Below, in pieces: positions 1 to 10,053 of a stretch of DNA of 64,000 nt; positions within the stretch are counted from its first letter, which is position 1; each line of letters starts with the position of its first letter. The position numbers and the translations under genes are program-made. Under the pieces are notes generated by a model, which made no database searches, was not told where the DNA came from, and worked only from the letters and a program-made list of their open reading frames with translations. Origin of the DNA: Anthoceros angustus (lineage: Eukaryota; Streptophyta; Anthocerotopsida; Anthocerotales; Anthocerotaceae); contig VJWM01000044.1 in assembly GCA_010909165.1 (NCBI GenBank), forward strand, positions 310,001-374,000, in the 5' to 3' direction.

Positions 1-189
1 GCCTTGCTTGTTGGGAAATGAGAGTTGTGCGGTGGCGATTGGTGACCACGAGGCCTCGAACTTTCACACAAGTCTCATGGGGCGAAACCCAGCGTCTGAG
101 CGGCGATAAGTGTGGCGCTATAGTGGGAGGACACAGGGGTGCCCTGATTCTCCCTACCACACACACACTGCCTACTCCGCGAGAAATTG

Positions 190-757
190 CCAAGTGGGAC
201 CGAGACAATGCCATAGCGGTGGCGATGCTTTGGCCGGACTCGGGATCTTGTCCCAGTGTTGAGTTCTACAACTCGCCGAGTGAGATCACGGGGCCACTTG
301 GAGAGACATACAAGGTCCAAAACTTAATGACACTTTCTGTGCGGACAGACAAGAGTTTTCGCCTTGGAAGATGAAGGACAAGGGGGGACAAAAGTGGCCG
401 ATTCCACACCTTAGAGCCCAGCTCACCTCGGCGGAGAAGATGTCGGAGGTAGATGCTGTGGCGCAGTTCCTCACAACCCTTCCTCCCTCCTACCAAACCT
501 TTGTCACTAGTCAGAACGGCCCCCTGCAAGCTGCTTCTACTGCCTCTGGTGCAACAACGACCATCACCTTGGAAGAAGTGATCGGTGCGTTGTTCCAGGA
601 GGAGCAAAGTCGCGCCTTCTCATCTGACGTTGTTAAGAACAAGATGGACAAGGTGTTAGCAGCCAACTTCCGCAGAGGCCAACCACCTAAGGACAGAGGA
701 AGACCGAGGAGCACCTCCCCACGGTCGTGGAGGCGTCCTCTACTAGGCGCCCGGTAA
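190..757 (+). pseudogene. Ty1/copia gag remnant
   Basis: This is the decayed gag (capsid) region of a Ty1/copia retrotransposon. Two overlapping open stretches carry it. The first, around 200-360, reads WDRDNAIAVAML and then ETYKVQNLMTL, the usual spacing of the copia gag_UBN2 fold. The second, 371-757, contains FLTTLPPSYQTFV followed by LTLEEVIGALFQEE-like residues (here ITLEEVIGALFQEEQSR) and a basic tail. A frame change between the halves at about 360-371 shows it is broken. No complete zinc knuckle is visible. The family call rests on these phrases, which recur in plant copia gag proteins; the exact lineage is not determined. It sits directly upstream of the protease-like and pre-integrase remnants on the same strand. 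Confidence 0.75.
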
Positions 758-884
758 GCGCAATTGGTGCGCATACGGACCGGAACGGTAGTGAGTCTGA
801 AGAAAAGGCGGGTGAGCCCGGCTACAAACCCAAGTGTACCGGCGATCGAGGGGCGCTCGAGAGGCACGGTGAAGATACTCACGA

Positions 885-1145
885 TGCGCCTGCTCCATGA
901 CGGCGGTTGTTGGTACCTCGACTCGGAGCTACCACACATGCAGGAATGAGAGTCTGTTCACCACCTTGACCTTGCCTCGGGGCCAACAAGGTCATGTTAG
1001 GCTGACAATGAGCGAGTGCTTGTGGATACAAGGCAAAATTGTGTATCTTCAAACTCAACGATGGCTCATATCTTTTCTTTGGAAGACGTCCTCTTCGTGC
1101 CCACCATGGCAAAGAACTTGATGTCCATGAGCCTCATGCGCCCAA
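885..1145 (+). pseudogene. Ty1/copia protease and gag-pre-integrase remnant
   Basis: This is the start of the copia pol region. At about 903-940 the frame reads GGCWYLDSELPHM. This matches the WYLDSGA(T/S)xHM block around the catalytic aspartate of copia proteases, with the GA pair lost. At about 1076-1138 another frame reads LEDVLFVPTMAKNLMSM, the strongly conserved block between protease and the gag-pre-integrase zinc finger. The two blocks are about 45 codons apart, as in intact elements, but lie in different frames. Integrase, reverse transcriptase and RNase H of this element are missing: the sequence passes within about 300 bases to its LTR, so a large internal deletion is inferred. Confidence 0.7.
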
Positions 1146-1465
1146 AGAATTCAACTGCGAGCGGATCATGAGCACCTGCTGCTTCTGGTAGCTCCCCGGA
1201 CACCGTGGTGTTCAAGGACTACCTATCGGGATCTGTCACAGCTCAACATCACACTGGCCAAATTTGCACAACACTCATCTCGCTCTCACCGGAGCCCCTC
1301 GAGGCTTTTACGGAGAGAGGCGGACTCAACACTTTGTCCTCCCGGCCGGATATCACGCCGTACCACTGCGTACCGGCTACAGGCGGATCAAGCTGAGCTT
1401 CACCTAATCGCTGAAGCCTTCCTCTAATCCAATTATCCTAAATAGGGTATTAAGTTTAAGAGGGG

Positions 1466-1650
1466 TGTTAGAGATAATAAGTAAACGTTAATATTATTTA
1501 GTGTCCTAATTATCTAGGCCATAGGGTTTAGCGAAGAGTCACCAGTGTCACTTTCCTAGTATTTAAACACCCATGCCTTATGGCCTTGTTAACCTAATTC
1601 ATTTGTTGAATTACAAGCTTAGCTCTCGCTACATTTTCTATACGGTTTCC
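1466..1650 (+). mobile_element. Start of copia 3' LTR with polypurine tract
   Basis: A purine run (AAGTTTAAGAGGGG, ending at 1465) is followed immediately by TGTTAGAGATAATAAG, a typical polypurine tract and TG... LTR start of plant copia elements. A TATA-like TATTTAAA lies at 1560-1567 and an AT-rich U3-like stretch precedes it. The 3' boundary is not clear; 1650 is an estimate, since no second LTR is in the window to compare. The stretch lies in the expected place downstream of the pol remnant. Confidence 0.55.
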
Positions 1651-1734
1651 CGATGTGTCCTTACTCCAGTGATCGCTACCTGTCCCTCCTTACCTTCGGA
1701 TCCCGATCAATGGTTTGAAGTCATATCTCCTTCC

Positions 1735-2233
1735 TTAGAAGTGTAGTTTTATGCAGCGAGTCCCGGCCGAGGGCCTTCTTGATACCTCGTACCCCAGTCC
1801 GGCGGGCTGATGACCCACAGTCCAATGTGTAGGTGCCCCTGCTGTGGTTGCTTGACTCGACAACTCCCATACAGCGCGCCGTGACATGTCCGCATATCCC
1901 AGGGTTTTGGTGGATGGCTCAAATCTTATGAACCCTAACGCTTGCTGTGGCCTCCGTGATGAGGTTGACTCGACCCGTGTCCAAGGGTACGCGTTTTTAA
2001 TCACGCCTCCTGATTTGTTCTGCAACCACCTGCTCAGGGGTCCATATGATACCACTACCTCCACGTTCTGGTCCCACGACCGAGCGTTTAGCCGTGGTTG
2101 TGTCTCCTTGATGGCCTCCGGACTTCTGCGATACTTCGGATTGTCTCTTAACAACTGTCTGAGTGACACCAGGTGTTGTTGGTCCATCATCAAGTCAGCC
2201 ACCTTGAAGGGCGTGGGCGGCTCCGAGTCGCGT
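1735..2233 (-). pseudogene. C-terminal half of an interrupted gag-like ORF (host of the gypsy insertion)
   Basis: This minus-strand ORF reads from the LTR edge to a stop at 1735, about 165 codons. It begins DSEPPTPFKVADLMMDQQ and is hydrophilic and charged, with no family I recognise. The other half lies 19 kb away at 21,196-21,817 and ends ...SLEESLADS just before the opposite LTR edge. Removing the inserted element plus one 5-base target copy joins GAC AGC to GAC TCG in the same reading frame, which is why I treat both as one ORF. The composition (Gln/Arg/Pro-rich, helical) and neighbourhood suggest another retroelement gag, but that is inference. Bases 2229-2233 (CGCGT) are the probable target-site copy. 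Confidence 0.5.
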
Positions 2234-2902
2234 TGTGGTAGGTTTGCCTCGGTCACGGGCTGCCTCGGTGGCCACACTTATCCCATCGTTGAATCGTGGG
2301 TTCGATCCCAAGAGATTTGGTTCGGATTGTTGCGGTCGTTCCTCTCACTCTCTCACTCTCGTCATTGCCGGTCTACTTGTCCTCGATGTGGGCAACAAGC
2401 GGTGTTATGCGTTTGGGTTGCTCCGGCGCGCTCCACGCCTTCCGATTCCCTCCACCTCAACACTCTCCTCCGCCAACCAACGATCAATCAATTCACTCTA
2501 CGACACACCCATAGCCAACCTCTTCACCATTCTCAAAAGAAACATAGCTCACGGACCACATACAGACTCACTTCATTCGATCCCCAAATCTAACTCTACT
2601 CGAACGTTCGCGCCTCCCTTGCGGCACAACCGCCTGACGGCTAGTGGGTATTTCTCTCCGATTGCTGGTACGAACACACGCGAGCGTAGTGGCCATCCGC
2701 AGGGGGCCACCCAACAAACACAAAGCACATCCAACAACAATCTTTCACGAGAGGAGGAGCTGCGTGAGCGAACCCACCGCGACCTCCTCAACCCCACCTT
2801 CGCCTTCCGTCTGACGGTCACACACACACAAAGGGATGCGCCGGAGGCGAAGAATGCATGACAAAGCAAGGTCCGGTGTTTATTCATTCTTCCACCCTCC
2901 CT

Positions 2903-2908
2903 TTTATA
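2903..2908 (-). promoter_or_regulatory. LTR TATA box (3' LTR)
   Basis: On the minus strand the sequence CCTATAAAAGG is followed about 25 bases later by AATAAA. It is conserved in all LTR copies that include this part, and it lies upstream of the presumed R-U5 region. Confidence 0.55.
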
Positions 2909-3299
2909 GGTGGGGAGTCGGCGCTCGTGCTAGTTTAATGCTAGGGCGACTTGCCAAGTCCAACAATAGGACTCTTGTCGCCCAGTTCGTCCTCTCCGAT
3001 CCGGCTCACCTTGACGAATATCCTATCATCTATCTGCCGCCACTCTTAAATACTCACACTTCCCAAGGTGTGCACCACTTGGGACAAAACGTCCTCTTGA
3101 AAAGGTCCTCGACATCCTCGTTCGGCTTTTGTTCGCGACTTCAATGTCTTCCCCTTGATGGGTCGCTTAGCCTTGCCCACCTCCGAGTCTTCTCGGGACT
3201 ATGCAGTAGCACCGCCTCGCCCATCGGTGGTAGGTCTTCCTTTGGTAGGAGGTTCCATTCCTCCTACTGTTCATCCTCGATGGGTTCCTCCCCTCTTTC

Positions 3300-5300
3300 T
3301 CGTCTTCTTGGTAGGCGGTTCGTCTCCTACCTACCTGGATCTTGCTATGGGTTCCTTCCCTCACGGCTGGGTTTTCGTGAGGAGGTACCCTTCCTTGGTC
3401 ACCTCCTCCTCTTCAGCAGTTCCTACAGTAGGAACTTTGGTAAATACCATCCTATCGGTCTCTTCCTCCCGCTTGATAGCTCCACCTCTCGGGAGGTTCT
3501 CGGCGTCGCCGTAGGTGCTTCTGGCTCGCCATGTCTAGCCACCGCTTTCCTTGTACCAACTCAAAGTTTGACCTCCGTTGCCATTCCACTTCGTAAGTGA
3601 GGTCTGCTTTCTTCGCCTTCCTCACCGTTCCTCAATCGCTTCAGGAGGTTGTTGTTGTAGGTCGCCACCCTACCACTCTCCTTCTTTTGTGCGTCCATGA
3701 TGCGGACCCTTAGTGGGATGACGACTCGTCCCACCCGGATTTGTCACTCCTACCAATGCGGCCTCTTTCTCCACTACCGCTCTCCAACCTGTGGCAAGCC
3801 TCCCAATCTCCTTATCTTTCTCCATGGCTTCCATCGCCATGCGTTTCACTATGGCGCTGCCTCGCTCCTCGAATGACCAAGACCCTCCAAAGATCGTTGG
3901 GCCATCAAAACTTCCTTCCCAGCCTTCCTTGCCTCCGTTTCATAGGCGTGGGTAAGGTCGTTCTTTTTTTGCTCCAAAAGTTCTCGTGTAAGCTCCTCTT
4001 TGTGACCCTTAGTCACATTGTCCCATCCTTGTCGTTCCTTCACCAAGGTCGATTTTCCCTTGTAATGCTCCTTCCGTTGCTCCATGGCAACTAACTTCTT
4101 CAGGAGGTCCTTCTCGTCTTCAAGGTCCGGCCTTGCTAGCAGATGCCGCCTCCTCCGGCTCGATGTGTCCTACCCTTGCTAGGGTAGCTTCCAACTTCCT
4201 TCCGCCTCCTTCTGGCGCTTCCAACTCCTCACCCTCTTGGCTGATTTTGCCTCGTCCTAAGACAATCAATCATTTCCCACACATTCACCAACTTGGTGGT
4301 CATCTGTCGCTCTTTGGCGGATCTAGCACGGAGTGTTGCTTCTGAGGTGGTTTTGAGCTCCTCTCAATTTCTTCTCATCCTCCTTTTTCAGGGTCTCAAG
4401 TTCGGCGAACTCGGCCACCGACACACGGTCCACTAGGGCGTCCATAGATCCTGCGCCCACTTCCTTCTCACCAAGAACACTACCCTGTAGGGATGCCTCT
4501 CAACACTTCCTCCGCCTCCTCCTGGTGCGTAGGTCACCAACGCCTCGGCGTTCTTCTCCGCCACCGCCTCAAGTCTTGTTACTACTTCTTGGTAGGAGCT
4601 CCCACGTAGGTCCTCCGTCCTCCACAGGTCCTCGTAGGGGTTCACTCCCTACCCTGGTGTTGTCTTCAATCCTCAACCCTCGGTAGGTGGTCTCGTATCC
4701 TTTCCTCCTTCCTCCGTAGGAGGGCTTCTATGGCCTTCTTCCCTTTCTCTTGTTGGGTTCCGATCCACGAGGCCTCATGTTGGTTCATGGGCGTGGCGGT
4801 CTCTTGCCGGGGCCTCTGTCACTGTCTCTTCATCCTCAGGGCTCTCCTTCCGCTACCCTCACCGGAGTAGCTTCTATCTTGGCTTCTTCCATTTCGTCTG
4901 TAGAACCTCCTCCCTCGATATAGGTGTCTACGAGGAAGGTAGAGACAAAGCGATTCTTGCTCCTCCATCACCAAATGGTTCGTGCGCAACCTTTGTTCAT
5001 ACAGAATGGTGGCCCAATCCACCAACTTCCAGACATCTCATACATCATCATTAAATGGGAATTTCCAGTCGTCTTCCTCGCGCGCCGTTAGTCAGCCATA
5101 TCTTGGCGAATAAATTCCACTTCCGCTCCTTGAACAAAGAGATCCTCCACCATTGCCTTGCGACCATACTTCCTCCTTTGGTCGTAGGAACATCATAACC
5201 TCCTCCGGATCGATTCTTGAAGGAGGCGCGGAATGATCCCTCCCTTGTGGGCTTCCGGTATCAAATCGTATCCGGAAATGCGTACCTTCCACATCCCGGG
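3300..5300 (-). other. Coding-like stretch inside U3 of the 3' LTR
   Basis: Several adjoining minus-strand open stretches occupy the U3 part of the LTR: 5092-5292, 4819-5025, 4433-4645 and 3849-4085. The first contains RIDPEEVMMFLRPKEEVWSQG. The last (MEQRKEHYKGK... then LLEQKKNDLTHAYETEARK) is rich in Glu, Lys, Arg and Leu and would form a coiled coil. The same phrases recur in the 5' LTR copies, at 16,282-18,021 and 19,801-20,118, so this is a property of the LTR. It is in sense with pol. I recognise no family. Frames are broken by indels in every copy. Confidence 0.4.
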
Positions 5301-6382
5301 ATGACTTGATGTCGCATCCTCAGGGTCCGCCTTGGTCACTCTCATTAGTCACTCACAGACCAAGGGGCTGCAAAGTGCCACCCGGTACCAAGTACAACCA
5401 TTCCATCTTCATCTCGGGCGCGTGGCGACGCCTCAAATCTCGAGGTGAAATTTGGGCGGCCTACTCGAACTCGGGGAATTGGGTGTTTCTTACCTTTTCC
5501 CTTGTGGGCGGTGGCGGCGGAGGTTTCCTCCCGTGGGAGTACCCCGTTCCGTCCTCACTATCTTTACCATCGCGCAGGAGCACACACAAGGATAGCAAAA
5601 TTGGAGATTGGAGGTAATCTATCGGGCTAAGAGAGTGGAGAGCAAAGAGGTGGTGGTTTGGGTGAGAGACAGCAAGGAGTTCTTCCGCTCCTCGGCAGTC
5701 GGCCTCACGCAACCACTAAGAGGTGGCCTTGGCCCCTTCAATCTCCCCTCCAGCAACTTCTCCACCTTGCCTTTTGACGGTAGCCTTCTCACCTCGCGCC
5801 TCTCACAATCGCCTCCTCGAGCACCTCCACTCGCCTGGATCCCCTCCGAACTCCTTTCCGGCCATCGCTCATGCCCCTAGCTCGCTGGATGCCCCCTCGC
5901 TCCTCGCCAGTTCGCTCTCCCCTCCGCCTGTCGGCCCAGCCGCTCGCCTTCCTTCTTGGCAACTCCACTTACTCCCTCGGCCCCGCCCACTGCGGTTCGC
6001 TGGCCGTTCAAAACCACGGCTAACGGGTTTGCGGTACATGCAAATCGCCTTAATGGCGCTCCTCCTCTGGGCGCCACGTGTCCGGTTCAAAACTCCAGCC
6101 ATTTTCCATCTACAACTTAACTAGCCCTTTTGGCATATATAGCCATGCGGAACCTAAATAATTCAAGGCCAAGGAACTTCCTATCCCCAATATTCCTACT
6201 CCCCATGGTCCAAGGAACTTTCGGAACCTATCATGCCTATATATGCTTCTATCTACCCATACTTCCCGATCGAACCTCCTCAGTGCCGATTCGATTAAGT
6301 CCGAACTCCCTCGGACGTCCTACCATCTTCCTACATTTCTATCGACCTACCTACTACACTGAACCCGACTATTCATCCTTGG

Positions 6383-7450
6383 TCAGTCTCCCCTGCGCGT
6401 CTTGGGTGACCAAAATTCTTCGTTCCACATGCTCCTCTCCCCATCTGTTTGCGCCCCGCAAACATCCTCGGGTGTGAAGTACTTCTTGATCTTCCACCCA
6501 TTCACTCTGGTAGGAAGTAGTTCCCCCAGTAGACTTTCCAACTGCACTGACCCATTTTCATAGACTGTTACAACCCGCATAGGCCCCATCCATCTCAGGC
6601 GTAGCTTCCCAGGAAAATCTAAATACCTACTATCGTAAAGGAGCACCAAGTCTCCCGCTACTATAGGGTCCTGAAGTCGAAGCCTCCCATCGTGCCTCTC
6701 CTTCCTCTCTGTTCCTCATGTCTCCTCTAAGGCATCGTCCTAGTTTCCTCATGCCTCAAATTCTTCCAACCTTGTTCACTATCTTCCACCGTCATTCGCT
6801 CATCTTCCATAATTCTATCGTTGGTACCTCAAACTCGGCATTACGGGTGACATACCGTATGTCGAGATAATCTGATGTCTTCTTGTGGTCACCTTCTCCA
6901 TGATCCGAAAGCCCATAGCACGGAATGTAGCTTGGTATCCCGATCATACATATGGGAGTCACTTTGTCAAAATGTTGCATAGTAACCCATTTGTCTTCTC
7001 GTGAGTCCGTTGGCTTTCGGGTTGTAAGGCGTAGTCTTCCATGTCGAATGTTGAAATAGGCGATCCTGACTCGATTATCTTTGTTGAAATCGTCCCTCGA
7101 TCGCTAACAAGTTCCGGTGGGCATCCATACCTTGTGATAATCCGTTCAAACAAAAACTTGGCGGCGGTGGGCGCATCATCCTTCCTGTCGCCGCCTCTAC
7201 CATCTTTGTGCGATGTCTGCAGCGAATGTCTTTGCTGGTGGTGGTCGAATAGGTCCCACAAAATCAATTCCCCATTTTCGAAAGGTGCGGTGGTAGGATG
7301 TACGTTAGAGGCCAGGTGTCGTGGGCCTCCCGTTCGACAAGCATCACAACTCGATGAATAACCATACATCTCTATACATGTATCCCACCAAAACCACTGG
7401 TTAGAATCTTCTTTGTTGTGATTGTGGCGGAATAGTGTCCTCCTGCTTCC
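6383..7450 (-). pseudogene. Ty3/gypsy integrase (broken)
   Basis: This is the integrase that inserts the cDNA copy. From the minus-strand N-terminus: a CDAC pair of the HHCC zinc finger (about 7330-7350); a WGIDFVGPIRPP-like block around the first catalytic Asp (about 7240-7270, in a shifted frame); RIITRYGCPPELVSDRGT with the second catalytic Asp (about 7100-7155); and NGL..KTNGLLCNILTK (about 6959-7000). The C-terminal GPY/F-like part (6383-6649) reads LRLRWMGPMRVVTVYENG and LPTRVNGWKIKKYF. No chromodomain follows; the stop falls about 46 bases inside the LTR. At least three frame changes are present. The absence of a chromodomain, together with the PBS, points to the Athila/Tat side rather than a chromovirus. 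Confidence 0.8.
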
Positions 7451-7849
7451 TCGTGTGCAAGGCTTCTATCACCATGGCTTTCTCATTCCCCTCCAAACAT
7501 CTTGAATCACCTCATCATTTAATTTACAATACTCCCTTGCGATGCAATATGGTGCCGCCTGTGTATGAACACAACTCCTTCCTTTGATAAATCCACGGCA
7601 ACTCCCCATGCTCTAAATACCTCGACCTCGGCGTTGATGTGTCGTGGACACGCACGCCCCTCCCCTGCTTCTCTTACGGTGCGGGGTTTACGTCGGGTTG
7701 CGTAGTCCTTGGTCTGTGGCGTCCCCTCCGGTTCTCGATGCTCGCGATATCCGGAGGAGTCCCCAAGCTCCGCCGTTTCCTCGATCCGTCCTTCTGCGGT
7801 GCCTCCTGCCGTCTTTCGATCATGCTTTCGCTACCAACTCCTCATCCGG

Positions 7850-8480
7850 GAACTTATCGTTCGGTGGTGACGCTTCCCTTCATTCGTAGTCGAAATGAAG
7901 TCGGCGTTCACATGTTGCTTCAGCCCGTGTTTCCACCTCATAATCGAATTCCAGAATATCCATCGCGATTCGTCCGGATAGATCGGGTTTGTTTACCAAG
8001 TACTTCAATGCGAAATGGTCCACATGGAACACAACTTTGCAAGCCGGCGAGATAGTGTCGAAATTTCTTGCGAGAATAGATGATGCCAAGAGCTTCTCTT
8101 TCGATCGTGGAGTAGTTCCGTTACGCATCCGAAAGTTGGCGTCTGCATAGAAGATCGGCCTATCATGCTTCTTTCCATCACGTTGACTCGGGATGGCCCC
8201 TATGGCATAGGCGATACATCCACAAAGACATGAAAAGGTTCTTCCCGGTTGGGGGTTGCAATCGGTGCCCGCCAAGCTCTTTTCAAACTTAGGGCGCTTC
8301 ACTGCTCGGCCGATCAAAGGAACATCTTTCTTGATGGTTGCGTGAGAGGTCGCCTTCTTTGCAAAATCAATGATGAATCTCTGTAGTATCCCACCAAGCC
8401 GATGAAGGCTCGAACTTGCCTTACCGTTTGAGCATCCATCTCGTGATGACTCGACCTTTTCCTATCCACCTCCAAACCTC
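7850..8480 (-). pseudogene. Ty3/gypsy RNase H domain (broken)
   Basis: This domain degrades the RNA strand during reverse transcription. In minus-strand order it shows QVRAFIGLVGYYR (connection, about 8400), then FEKSLAGTDCNPQPGRTF, YAIGAIPSQRDGKKHDRPI and YADANFRMRNGTT. Next come LASSILARNFDTISPACKV, the VDHFALKYLVNKPDLSGR block (catalytic Asp of the TDHxAL motif), and an ILEFDYEVE tail. These match the RNase H-like domain of plant gypsy polyproteins in order and spacing. Frames change near 8,314-8,320. It directly follows reverse transcriptase and precedes integrase, the Ty3/gypsy gene order. Confidence 0.85.
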
Positions 8481-8489
8481 GCTTGAAAC

Positions 8490-9060
8490 ACGATGTGCAG
8501 GATTCTTCATCATTCCGAAATAACATTTGCTGGGTGTAACTTCAAATTGGTTTCTCTACATACAGTAACTGGCGAAGATGTCCCAAGTGCGCTCTCTTCC
8601 CAAACACACAAAAGTCATCCGAAATACTTCCATGAATTTCCTCGGTACTCTCGGAAAATGGTATTCACTACTCTACGAAGGTGGCGGGGGCATTGCAAAG
8701 ACCAAAGGGTAATTTGGCATATGCAAACGTCCCCAATCGATAGCGTTGTTTTGTCTGATCTTCCTTTCTCGAGTGATCGATTGTATCCACGAATACCCGT
8801 CTAAGCTGTACATCTCATGCCTGCGACCGTGTCCAATACACTATCCATAAGCGGCAAAGGGTGATGGTCTTTCTTAGTTGCCTCATTCAACTTCACGAAA
8901 TCTGACACGAACTTTCCCTGTTGCTTCTTAGGCACAATCACAATCGGTGCCACCCATTCGCTTGTGAGCAGGATAGATTACTCACTCCGGAATCTTGATC
9001 CAATTGCTCCTTCACCACTAGAGAATACTTTGGATTGAGTCGTCTTGCTTGATCCTCACC
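8490..9060 (-). pseudogene. Ty3/gypsy reverse transcriptase (broken)
   Basis: This copies the element RNA into DNA. Minus-strand phrases in order: EWVAPIVIVPKK with KFVSDFVKLNEATKKDHHPL (about 8840-8970), including the R/K-LN motif; a Gly/Tyr-rich DGYSGYNQ-like block, now frameshifted, near 8,790; RLGTFAYAKLPFGLCNAPATF (about 8680-8745), split here as two phrases of the RT palm; and then the two catalytic aspartates in a DDFCVF context (about 8620) in a different frame. Several one-base shifts separate the blocks, so no full-length protein is encoded here. Upstream (9018-9407) is poorly conserved linker. Confidence 0.85.
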
Positions 9061-9499
9061 GAGTCGCTCCTTCCTTCAAGTCGATTCGGTGCACTCCCAA
9101 CTCCTCGGTATACGGTCATTTCGGTTACCTTGAAGCGAAACAATCTATGTATTCCAACAACGGTGATGGAGTTGTTTCTTCTCTTTGTTCGCGGATGCGC
9201 ATACCATGACTTTCTTCCGGGGCCAGCTCCATTTCCTCTAAGGCTCTCAGATCCCTTTGGTCCGTCCGGACAACTTCCGAGTGGCCGTTCCTTCATCGGA
9301 AAATCTTCATTGTCGGCTTTCCTTATCCAAGGATGCTTTCGTCCCTTCTCCATTGTACTCGATTCTTCTCTATCTCGACTTGGAAAAGTCAACAAGCAGC
9401 GGGACAATACGTTTGATCATCGATCGAAGAATTTTCCTCTCCTCTGTCTCCTCCCCAACCTCGGAGGTGTACTCCTCGGTGAGGATTAGTTTCCCTTCA

Positions 9500-9930
9500 T
9501 AGGTTTCCTTGCTCCGACTCACGAGGCATGAGCCAGCGGCATGCCCTTGAGCGATAATTTCCTTCTTCCCCAATCAAGCGGCTTTTCTGTGTATAGCCAT
9601 GGCCTCCCTATCAACACTTGATACCCAGGTCGGACGGTCGCATGACCACATAAGTCAAAGGAAAACAATGCCTCCAATGTTAGTGGGTATCGCGAAGTAC
9701 CCAGCGGTCGCGCGTCGATCCGCCATTCGAAGAATGGTGCGTGTCTCGAACTTGGTGTATCCTAGTTTGCTGGCCGTTTCTTCCATCATCAGTTAACCGA
9801 GCGGAGTCGATGGTACCGCCTTATCAAGCATCCGTTCACTTGACCGATATTTCACGGCACCCAAATCCATGAGTTCCACAACTTTCAATCCGTAATTCGT
9901 TTACGGTTTTACGTATTGAGTCCCTTTCGC
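9500..9930 (-). pseudogene. Ty3/gypsy retropepsin-like protease (broken)
   Basis: This is the aspartic protease region upstream of reverse transcriptase. On the minus strand it shows ELMDLGAV (position of the catalytic D-S/L-G-A motif), a MSERMLDKA-like helix, KLGYTKFETRTILRMADRR, GYFAIPTN and, near 9,600, GRPWLYTEKP (the usual hydrophobic-GRPWL end of plant gypsy proteases). The active-site triplet reads DLG where DSG or DTG is usual; a base error or decay could explain this. The order gag-PR-RT-RH-IN is that of Ty3/gypsy. Confidence 0.65.
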
Positions 9931-10053
9931 CGCTTCTCGCATCATCGTCGATACTTGGGGTTGTCGGACAAGAGTTGTCGAAATGTCACAAGGAATTCTT
10001 GATCCAACGAGTTACCGGTGACCTTCTCAATGAGAGGGTCTTCTTTCCTCCGA

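Larger units (their letters stand above)
2234..6429 (-). mobile_element. 3' LTR of nested Ty3/gypsy element
   Basis: This 4.2-kb block is repeated as the 5' LTR at 13,712-19,096, and its right part again at 19,310-21,195. Both full copies begin TGTGGTAGG and end ...CCACA, giving a TGTGG/CCACA terminal inverted repeat. On the element's own strand a TATA box and AATAAA lie about 670 bases before the LTR 3' end, so U3 is about 3.5 kb and R-U5 about 0.7 kb. A pyrimidine stretch right after 6429 is the polypurine tract of the minus strand. Length is unusual but known among non-chromovirus gypsy elements. Copies differ mostly by short indels. Confidence 0.85.

Noticed and set aside
1886-2593. 235-codon plus-strand ORF
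   Set aside because: It spans the outer edge of the LTR and runs antisense to both the host ORF and the LTR; it has no recognisable motif and is not kept in the other LTR copies.
2836-3600. 254-codon plus-strand ORF rich in Ser, Leu and Pro
   Set aside because: Antisense to the LTR; composition follows the CT-rich strand and the ORF is not kept at equal length in the 5' LTR.
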